A stretch of 13,538 bases of DNA from Sulfurovum sp. (lineage in GTDB: Bacteria; Campylobacterota; Campylobacteria; Campylobacterales; Sulfurovaceae): positions 1 to 13,538 of the forward strand of contig QNZW01000059.1 in assembly GCA_003978375.1 (NCBI GenBank). Direction: 5' to 3'. The translations under genes were made by a program, and so were the position numbers. Shown here piece after piece: positions 8,023 through 13,538 of the stretch. How positions within the stretch are numbered: position 1 is the stretch's first letter; every line of letters starts with the position of its first letter. Under the pieces are notes generated by a model. That model was not told where the DNA came from, did not search any database, and was given only the letters and a program-made list of their open reading frames with translations.

Positions 8023-11000
8023 ATGTTACTGAAAATATTATCTTTTTTTGTCATCATTTTATTTTTATTCTCTAGTCCTCTGTATGCTTTTTTTGAAAAA
8101 GAGGCACCCTCTTCTTCTGTAGATACAAATCAAACCTTACAAGATGATCCTTTTGCGAAGATACGATTGAAAGAAGGGAAATGTATAGAGCCTTCTGAGA
8201 TGGTTAGTCCGTGTGAGCTTCGTTGTGCACCTACAGAAGAAGAGCTAAAAATGGCACGTATTGCTTGGAAGTATATAGAAAACAACTTTGATAAAAAAAC
8301 TGGACTTACCGCAGCTGCACACAAGTACCCATCGGCTGCAACATGGGATTGGGCAAATGCCGTATATGCCATCTATGCTGCACTCAAATTTCATCTCATC
8401 ACCCAAGAGCGTTATGAAAAGATGATGAATACTTTTTTAAAGACCATGCAAAAGATGGAACTTTTTAACAATGAGCTCCCCAATAAAACCTATAACACAA
8501 AATCTGCAAAAATGACTGACTATGTCAATAAAATACAAAAAGAGGGTACAGGATGGTCAGCAGCTGATTTAGCAAGACTACTGTCTGCACTCAATGTAGT
8601 AGAACAGTGCGAAGAAACCCTTGCCCCACAGATAGAAAAACTTACTTTACGATATCGATATTGTCGTGCATTGAGTGTAGAAGGTGATCTCTATGGAGGT
8701 ACATACAAAGACGGAAAACTACATATACTTCATGAAGCACTTACAGGCTATGAAGAGTATCTTGCAAGAGGCTATGAATTATGGCACAACAATGCCAGTG
8801 AGGCTAGACAATATAAATTTGTAAAAGAGGTGGATGTCTATGGCATAAAAATACCTACAGATACGCGCCCTTTTTTCTCTAACTTCGTAGAGAGTGAGCC
8901 TTTTTGGTACCTAGGATTTGAATATGGAGTAGATGACAATGAATCTGGTAGATACATTCATAATATTTATCAAGTACAAGAAGAGCGTTATAAGCATACA
9001 GGACAACTTACTGCAGTCACTGAAGACAACATAGATACACGCCCCTACTTTCTTTTTAATACCATCTATACCCATGGTGAGGCATGGAAGACGATCAACC
9101 AAAAGGGTGAAGACTACGATGAATTCAAGACTGTCAGTAGTAAAGCAGCCATAGGAATGCGATATCTTTTTGATACCCCTTATGCCAACAAAGTTTTCAA
9201 TTATGTCAAAAACAATTATGATCCCAAAAAAGGCTTTTATGCAGGAATATACGAGAAAAGACCTGGACAAAATAAAGCAATGACACTCAATACCAATGCC
9301 ATTATCTTAGAAAGTATGCTCTCAGCCAAAATGGGTCCTTTGCAAAAGCTCAATCTTTCTAAAAAACGAACTATCTATAATCACTATAGAAATACAGTCA
9401 ATAACTTTAGATGTCTTCCTACAGAAACTGAGATGTTAGTACTTGAACCCTATGCACCTCAAATGGGTGATATCAATCGAAGCCATGACATACAAGATGC
9501 CAAAATTGCTTGGAGATATTTTGAAAACAATTATTATCCCAAAACAGGGCTGGTTAGTGGGTTAAACAAATATAAAATTATCAAACCAGAGCATATAGGC
9601 AAGACGATTATGGCAAGTATCGCTGCGTATCATCTTCATATCATATCTGCAGATGTATTTCATAAACGCATGAGTAGGCTTTTAGAGACGCTTGGAAAGA
9701 TGAAGCTTTATCATCATGAATTACCCAACCTTTATTACGATGCAAAAACAGGCAAAAGAGTAACAAAAGCAGGAAAAGTAACCCAAACAGGTAATGGATG
9801 GAATCTCTATTCTATCGCTCAAATGATGACAGGACTATATTATTTGGAGCAAGGGTATCCAATATATAGAGAAAAAGTTTTTTCTATTGTATCTAAGTGG
9901 CAGTTTAAAAGGGCTCTTTTAGATAAGAGGATGCAAAATCGTTACTTTGATGGCAAAAGCAAAGGAGGCTTTAAACCTGTTCATGACCCTGCAAAAGAGT
10001 ATTATATTTTTAATGCACTAAGGCTTTTTAATATAAAAAGCTATAGCCATCTTTATGATGAAAGAAATCTTGATTATAAGGCAGTCTATCACTATGAAGT
10101 ACCTATGGGATACAAAGATAAAATAACCAACGCAGAGAGCTATTTATGGGGGATGATTGAGCATCCTTATTATTTAAAATATAAACACTACGCTTCAAAT
10201 ATTTATTTGGCACTCAAAGACAGATATATCCAAACAAATAAACTAGTCACTTCTACAGAAGAGGCTTTAGATAGTAGTCCATATTGGATACAAAATACTA
10301 TATATAACCACGGAAAACTCTGGAGTGACTTAAACAGAGAAAATAAATCTGTTGCAAAAAAAAATATACTCAGTACCAAAGCAGCTTTTATCTATGATGC
10401 TTTATATGGCTATACTGACACGTATGCAAAAGCATTAAAGCAAAGGATACAAAAGAACTATGATAAAAATATGGGGTGGTATGGAGGCATCTATACTCAC
10501 TCAGATAAACCCAATAAATCTTTAAATATATTGACCAATGCTGCGGTATTGGAATCACTTTATTATAAAAAAGTAGGAAATCTATACTATGCAAAAAAGA
10601 AAAAACTTTACGATAAAATCGCCCTTCATCCTGTAAATATACCCCTTGCATATAGCATACAAAGTCAACCCATAGCACTACGTTTTGACGCACAAAAATT
10701 GATGAATTCACTTCCTGATCAGTCACAAATTATTCGTGTAGAACGCAAAGAAGAAAATTTTGTGGTCAATGTGGGTGCATTTAAAGACAAAAATAAAACC
10801 ATAGCCTATGCAAAAAGTTTAGAAAAATTGATGCCTAAAGCAAAAGTGATTCAAACGTCTATTCATTCAAAAAATTTCTTATTGGCAAATAGTTATTATC
10901 GTTATGATTATCATATTCCATATGCCAATAAAAACATTGACCAAACAAACAAACCTTATGCCATTTATGCAAAAAAAGTAAAAATAAAACGCAAACAACT

Positions 11001-11115
11001 TACTGAAAAAAAAAACTCCTCGAAAAAACCCTTAAACAAAGACGCCTCGCCCAAAGAGCCTGGGAAGCAAAAGCATGGAAAGAAAAAAGATACTACCTTG
11101 AAGAAAAAAGAATAG
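8023..11115 (+). CDS. Secreted protein with two DUF3131 domains and a SPOR-like segment; likely frameshifted 5' part of a longer gene
   Basis: As read, this frame gives 1030 residues. ATG 8023 is chosen because it gives a textbook signal peptide (MLLKILSFFVIILFLFSSPLYA, cut after LYA) with AAGGGA at 8005-8010; in-frame ATGs at 7939 (overlapping the esterase stop) and 7990 are alternatives. DUF3131 domain 1 (about 72-440) keeps WD (108-109), LPNKTYNT, GWSAAD, a Glu before GYEEY, and TEDNID. Domain 2 (about 488-853) has the fold pattern but loses the WD pair and the Asp of WSAAD. Each domain is preceded by an RC.PTE motif (C68, C464). Residues 911-948 (VVNVGAFKDKNKTIAYAKSL) look like a SPOR-type unit. 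The last 33 residues after the A10 run (11006-11015) are low-complexity lysine-rich and probably out of frame. The natural product likely continues into the barrel-coding frame downstream. Periplasmic glycan processing or chain guidance is inferred. Confidence 0.82.
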   Translation: MLLKILSFFVIILFLFSSPLYAFFEKEAPSSSVDTNQTLQDDPFAKIRLKEGKCIEPSEMVSPCELRCAPTEEELKMARIAWKYIENNFDKKTGLTAAAHKYPSAATWDWANAVYAIYAALKFHLITQERYEKMMNTFLKTMQKMELFNNELPNKTYNTKSAKMTDYVNKIQKEGTGWSAADLARLLSALNVVEQCEETLAPQIEKLTLRYRYCRALSVEGDLYGGTYKDGKLHILHEALTGYEEYLARGYELWHNNASEARQYKFVKEVDVYGIKIPTDTRPFFSNFVESEPFWYLGFEYGVDDNESGRYIHNIYQVQEERYKHTGQLTAVTEDNIDTRPYFLFNTIYTHGEAWKTINQKGEDYDEFKTVSSKAAIGMRYLFDTPYANKVFNYVKNNYDPKKGFYAGIYEKRPGQNKAMTLNTNAIILESMLSAKMGPLQKLNLSKKRTIYNHYRNTVNNFRCLPTETEMLVLEPYAPQMGDINRSHDIQDAKIAWRYFENNYYPKTGLVSGLNKYKIIKPEHIGKTIMASIAAYHLHIISADVFHKRMSRLLETLGKMKLYHHELPNLYYDAKTGKRVTKAGKVTQTGNGWNLYSIAQMMTGLYYLEQGYPIYREKVFSIVSKWQFKRALLDKRMQNRYFDGKSKGGFKPVHDPAKEYYIFNALRLFNIKSYSHLYDERNLDYKAVYHYEVPMGYKDKITNAESYLWGMIEHPYYLKYKHYASNIYLALKDRYIQTNKLVTSTEEALDSSPYWIQNTIYNHGKLWSDLNRENKSVAKKNILSTKAAFIYDALYGYTDTYAKALKQRIQKNYDKNMGWYGGIYTHSDKPNKSLNILTNAAVLESLYYKKVGNLYYAKKKKLYDKIALHPVNIPLAYSIQSQPIALRFDAQKLMNSLPDQSQIIRVERKEENFVVNVGAFKDKNKTIAYAKSLEKLMPKAKVIQTSIHSKNFLLANSYYRYDYHIPYANKNIDQTNKPYAIYAKKVKIKRKQLTEKKNSSKKPLNKDASPKEPGKQKHGKKKDTTLKKKE
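11006..11015 (+). other. A10 homopolymer: candidate frameshift or phase-variation site
   Basis: Ten consecutive A bases follow TACTG. In the upstream frame they read as GAA AAA AAA AAC; in the downstream frame the codons AAA CTC CTC GAA follow, and that frame has a stop (TGA 11004-11006) just before the run. A -1 slip, or a tract of 11 or 8 A, joins the double-DUF3131 ORF to the barrel ORF. A runs of this length are known slippage sites for polymerases and ribosomes. A homopolymer sequencing error gives the same picture. Confidence 0.75.
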
Positions 11116-11141
11116 CTGCACTCAAAGCCAAAGCATTACTC

Positions 11142-12191
11142 TTGGCTGAACAAAATAAAACAAACCCTCTAGATGCTAATCTTAGTAAACCAATCTCTAA
11201 GCATGAAGTCAATCAAACAGACAACAATCAAACCCTTACAATAGAAGAAGAAAATGAAGCCATAGATTTGCAAACCCAAGAGGTCTTAGATACCGTTAGG
11301 CTAGGAGAAGGTGTCAATATTTATGATGAAATTGTCCCAAAACAAAAAAAGAAAAAACACCACACAAAGAACAAAACTTGGCAAAAAAACAAACATACTA
11401 AAAAAATCACAAAACCTAAAAATAAATATGCCCTCAAAGATTTTTCAAAATGGTTTAAATATTCTTTTAGTTTTAATACCTCTTTTGCCAACTGGAAGAG
11501 CTATCATGACAGCACAAGAGAATATCTCAAAGGTACCATTATCATAAGTCCTATAAAATATCTCTTTTTGAGTGTAACTTTTAATAAAACGATTAATCGT
11601 TATTATAATAAATATTATTCCCCTGATTTTTCTTACTCTTTTGGCTATTCTGATTGGCATCAAGACACATTTGGACTTATTTATTCAAATTATGCAGACA
11701 ATAGATTTAATCCTGATGCAAAACATAAAAGGTTTAATTTTGATGCAGGAAGCTGGGATTTGTCGTACAAAACAAAATATAAAAATCTTTATCTTTATGG
11801 GGATATTAAATATATACAAAAATACAAAAAAGGATACATTTCTCTTAAAGCCAATAAAGTCATAAAATCAAATAAGTTTATTAAGAAATATACGCTTTCT
11901 GCAAAATACAAACGATATATTCATATCAATCAAGACCAAGTCACATTTAGTGCACGGGGCTACCTTTATAAAAAATTTTATGTTGCAGGATCATTGTATC
12001 TCTATTCTCACTTAAGCAAACAAACCTATTTGGAGCCAGATTATGCCTATACATTTGGCTGGAGAGACACAAGAAAAGGCAAGTTAAGCATTATGTATTC
12101 AAACTATTATAAACCTACTAGATTTAACTGGAGACCCAAAGAAGGACCAAGTTTTGATAGAGGTTCAGTATCACTTTATCTGAACTTCTGA
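11142..12191 (+). CDS. Outer-membrane beta-barrel; likely C-terminal part of the upstream DUF3131 gene
   Basis: The listed start is a nominal TTG with no ribosome site; the same frame is open from 11007 and its only ATG lies near the very end, so this is probably not an independent gene. Upstream of the TTG the frame encodes a charged helix (11016-11150, rich in Leu, Ala, Glu, Lys, Arg, for example AWKEKRYYLEEKRIAALKAK). Next come an acidic Asn/Gln/Glu-rich stretch, a basic linker (about residues 67-100 from the TTG) and a domain of about 250 residues made of alternating aromatic strands (for example KYSFSFNTSF, KFYVAGSLYLYS). It ends SVSLYLNF, with the terminal Phe of a BAM signal. About a dozen strands are plausible. 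Two halves repeat the pattern PD(F/Y)xYxFG...YSNY...RFN. There is no signal peptide, which again requires fusion to the upstream ORF. An export porin role like that of BcsC or AlgE is inferred. Confidence 0.75.
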   Translation: MAEQNKTNPLDANLSKPISKHEVNQTDNNQTLTIEEENEAIDLQTQEVLDTVRLGEGVNIYDEIVPKQKKKKHHTKNKTWQKNKHTKKITKPKNKYALKDFSKWFKYSFSFNTSFANWKSYHDSTREYLKGTIIISPIKYLFLSVTFNKTINRYYNKYYSPDFSYSFGYSDWHQDTFGLIYSNYADNRFNPDAKHKRFNFDAGSWDLSYKTKYKNLYLYGDIKYIQKYKKGYISLKANKVIKSNKFIKKYTLSAKYKRYIHINQDQVTFSARGYLYKKFYVAGSLYLYSHLSKQTYLEPDYAYTFGWRDTRKGKLSIMYSNYYKPTRFNWRPKEGPSFDRGSVSLYLNF

Positions 12192-12211
12192 TTTGTTTGA
12201 TTCTTTTTATT

Positions 12212-12239
12212 TTGACTCTATATAATACTACGCTATAAT
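12212..12239 (+). promoter_or_regulatory. Sigma-70-type promoter for the two-component genes
   Basis: TTGACT (12212-12217) and TATAAT (12234-12239) are separated by 16 bases, a near-consensus housekeeping promoter. A second TATAAT at 12221-12226 lies too close to that -35 to pair with it. Transcription would start near 12246, about 37 bases before the GTG start of the kinase gene. It sits in the only substantial non-coding gap (12192-12282). No clear terminator hairpin for the polysaccharide operon is visible there, so some read-through is possible. Confidence 0.65.
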
Positions 12240-12272
12240 ATACAAAATAAAATGATATAAAGATCATCGAAA

Positions 12273-12278
12273 AAGGGA
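12273..12278 (+). promoter_or_regulatory. Ribosome binding site supporting a GTG start
   Basis: AAGGGA lies four bases before GTG 12283. The first in-frame ATG is at codon 8, already inside the first strand of the receiver domain, so the GTG is the better start. Confidence 0.6.
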
Positions 12279-12282
12279 ATAG

Positions 12283-13308
12283 GTGGATAAAAAACCTTAT
12301 GTAATGGCTATTGACGATACACTCTATAATTTGGAAGTATTACAGCATATTTTTAGAGATATGGATATAGAAATAGCCTGTGTCCCATCTGGTTCACAAG
12401 CACTGGAAAGTATTGAGAAAAGAACCCCAGATTTGATTCTTTTAGACATCATTATGCCTGAAATAGATGGCTATGAAGTATGTAAAATACTTAAAAAAAA
12501 CCCAAAAACCAGTGGTATACCTATTATTTTTCTTTCTGCACTCAATGATATTGACAATAAAGTAACAGCCTTTGAAGTCGGTGGTGTGGATTATATTACC
12601 AAACCTTTTAACACCTTAGAAGTCATTGCTAGAGTTAAAACACACTTAAAGCTACATTATATGCTTGAAGAGATGAATGTACTTCTAAAAGAATCATTTC
12701 ATGAAATTTATACTCCTTTAGGACTTATAAAAAGTTCTTTGTCTTTGCAAACACTCTCACAGGGTGATAACGAGCATCTTCAAAATATACGGGCTTCTGT
12801 GCAATCTTTACACTCAATTTATGAAGATCTTTATTATGCTATTAAAAAAGAGGTACGAGAGTATCCTGCTGAGTGGATTGATTTGGAGTATTTTTTAAAA
12901 AATAGAATCACACTCTTTCAGGCACAAATGGAGTATAAAAATTTAACCTATACACTGCATTCAGAAATAGACTCACCGATGATTCATATCAACGCAACTG
13001 AACTTGAAAGACTCATAGATAATTTACTCTCAAATGCTCTTAAATATGCCAACAAAAATAGTGAGATCACTATAAAAATTATCCCCTCAAATGACAAAAT
13101 AAAATTAATCATTACAAATAAGTCTAAAACCATTGAAAATCCAAAAAAACTTTTTGATAAGCTCTATCGTGAAGATCACTCTGTGATGGGATTGGGAATT
13201 GGATTAAGCATTGTCAAAAAAATATGTGAAAAACATAACATAGATATAGAGGTAGAGTCACACGAAAACCAAACAAGTTTCATACTTTCTTATAAGGAGA
13301 ATACATGA
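12283..13308 (+). CDS. Receiver-histidine kinase fusion (REC-HisKA-HATPase)
   Basis: This 341-residue cytosolic signalling protein starts at GTG 12283. An N-terminal receiver domain (about 5-122) has the acidic pair D11-D12, the phospho-acceptor D55 in LLLDIIMPE, S85 and K107 in TKPF, so it looks functional. A short kinase core follows: H-box with H140 in FHEIYTPLG, N-box LIDNLLSNALKYA (N247, N251), LFDKLYRED (290-298) and GLGIGLSIV (303-311). The usual DxGxG box is replaced by ITNKSKTI (277-284), so ATP binding may be altered. No membrane segment is present, so input must come through phosphorylation of the receiver or through a partner. It has its own promoter after a 91-base gap and overlaps the next response regulator by four bases. 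Control of the upstream polysaccharide operon is possible but shown only by proximity. Confidence 0.9.
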   Translation: MDKKPYVMAIDDTLYNLEVLQHIFRDMDIEIACVPSGSQALESIEKRTPDLILLDIIMPEIDGYEVCKILKKNPKTSGIPIIFLSALNDIDNKVTAFEVGGVDYITKPFNTLEVIARVKTHLKLHYMLEEMNVLLKESFHEIYTPLGLIKSSLSLQTLSQGDNEHLQNIRASVQSLHSIYEDLYYAIKKEVREYPAEWIDLEYFLKNRITLFQAQMEYKNLTYTLHSEIDSPMIHINATELERLIDNLLSNALKYANKNSEITIKIIPSNDKIKLIITNKSKTIENPKKLFDKLYREDHSVMGLGIGLSIVKKICEKHNIDIEVESHENQTSFILSYKENT

Positions 13309-13538
13309 AAATTTTACTTTTAGAAGATGAAGAAGCATTATGTAAAAACATAGAGACTTTTTTAACCATTAAAGGCCATCAAATTGATAGCTATCAAGAT
13401 GGTGGCGTTTTGCTAGAGGAGGCAAATTTATTTGAATATGATTTTTTTATCTTTGATATTAATGTACCAGATGTCGATGGATTTGAGCTTCTTACATATA
13501 TTAAAGACAAGGAGATTACCACACCTTTAATCTTTATT
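13305..13538 (+). CDS. Response regulator receiver domain protein, 3' partial
   Basis: The first 78 codons of a response regulator are visible. It begins MKILLLEDEEALCKNIETFL, with the acidic cluster at residues 7-9 (EDE), the probable phospho-acceptor Asp51 in FIFDINVPDVDGFELL, and a strand starting TTPLIFI where the window ends. The start is supported by TAAGGAGA (13293-13300) and an ATGA overlap with the kinase gene, which marks it as the cognate partner. The output domain lies outside the window. The lead sequence resembles OmpR-type regulators common in Campylobacterota, but the class cannot be confirmed. Confidence 0.9.
   Translation, partial: MKILLLEDEEALCKNIETFLTIKGHQIDSYQDGGVLLEEANLFEYDFFIFDINVPDVDGFELLTYIKDKEITTPLIFI

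Noticed and set aside
7952..8032. Possible 26-codon leader ORF (MKKLNSLMVYLVK...) overlapping the ATG at 8023
   Set aside because: There is no good ribosome site, and it lies in a short AT-rich gap where such ORFs arise by chance.
10356..10364. A9 run inside DUF3131 domain 2 as a second frameshift site
   Set aside because: The domain pattern continues in the same frame on both sides, so no shift is indicated, although slippage here would be disruptive.
11016..11115. Lys-rich C-terminal tail of the double-DUF3131 ORF as a real domain
   Set aside because: It is the out-of-frame reading of a stretch whose other frame encodes a regular charged helix continuing into the barrel.
12192..12282. Rho-independent terminator after the barrel gene
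   Set aside because: T-rich sequence is present but no GC-rich stem precedes it.
1..13538. tRNA, rRNA, CRISPR array, insertion sequence or prophage attachment site
   Set aside because: No conserved RNA stretches, regular direct repeats, transposase or integrase motifs were seen on either strand.

Overview
The window reads as an AT-rich, gene-dense bacterial chromosome segment with every gene on the + strand. Base composition, lysine-heavy (AAA) codon use, short intergenic gaps and the style of the two-component genes point to a Campylobacterota (Epsilonproteobacteria) relative such as Sulfurovum, Sulfurimonas or Arcobacter. That placement is an inference from style; the window holds no marker gene.

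Positions 1-12191 look like one operon for making, modifying and exporting a polysaccharide. In order it encodes a glycoside hydrolase family 2 enzyme (5' end cut by the window edge), a cellulose-synthase-like membrane glycosyltransferase (GT2) that starts inside the stop of the hydrolase gene, a membrane-anchored DUF3131 protein, an OpgC-like multi-pass acyltransferase, a secreted alpha/beta-hydrolase esterase, and a large secreted protein with two DUF3131 domains and a SPOR-like segment. The next frame encodes a helical linker, a basic linker and an outer-membrane beta-barrel that ends in Phe.

The main observation is at 11006-11015. An A10 run separates the double-DUF3131 ORF from the barrel ORF. 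The barrel frame is open from just after a stop inside the run's left edge, encodes a convincing charged helix, and has no ATG start and no ribosome binding site. A -1 shift in the A run joins the two into one protein of about 1389 residues: periplasmic DUF3131 pair, SPOR-like segment, helix, then barrel. This resembles BcsC or PgaA in layout (periplasmic alpha-helical part plus export barrel), but DUF3131 domains replace the TPRs. The break could be phase variation, programmed slippage or a homopolymer sequencing error.

A working model, which is inference: the GT2 polymerises and translocates a glycan, OpgC and the esterase add and remove acyl groups, the DUF3131 and GH2 proteins process or guide the chain in the periplasm, and the barrel exports it. 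No PilZ domain is seen, so c-di-GMP control is not evident in the synthase.

After a 91-base gap carrying a good sigma-70-type promoter, a separate two-component unit begins: a receiver-histidine kinase fusion with a GTG start, followed by a response regulator that starts inside the stop of the kinase gene and runs off the 3' edge. No tRNA, rRNA, CRISPR, insertion sequence or integrase was seen.
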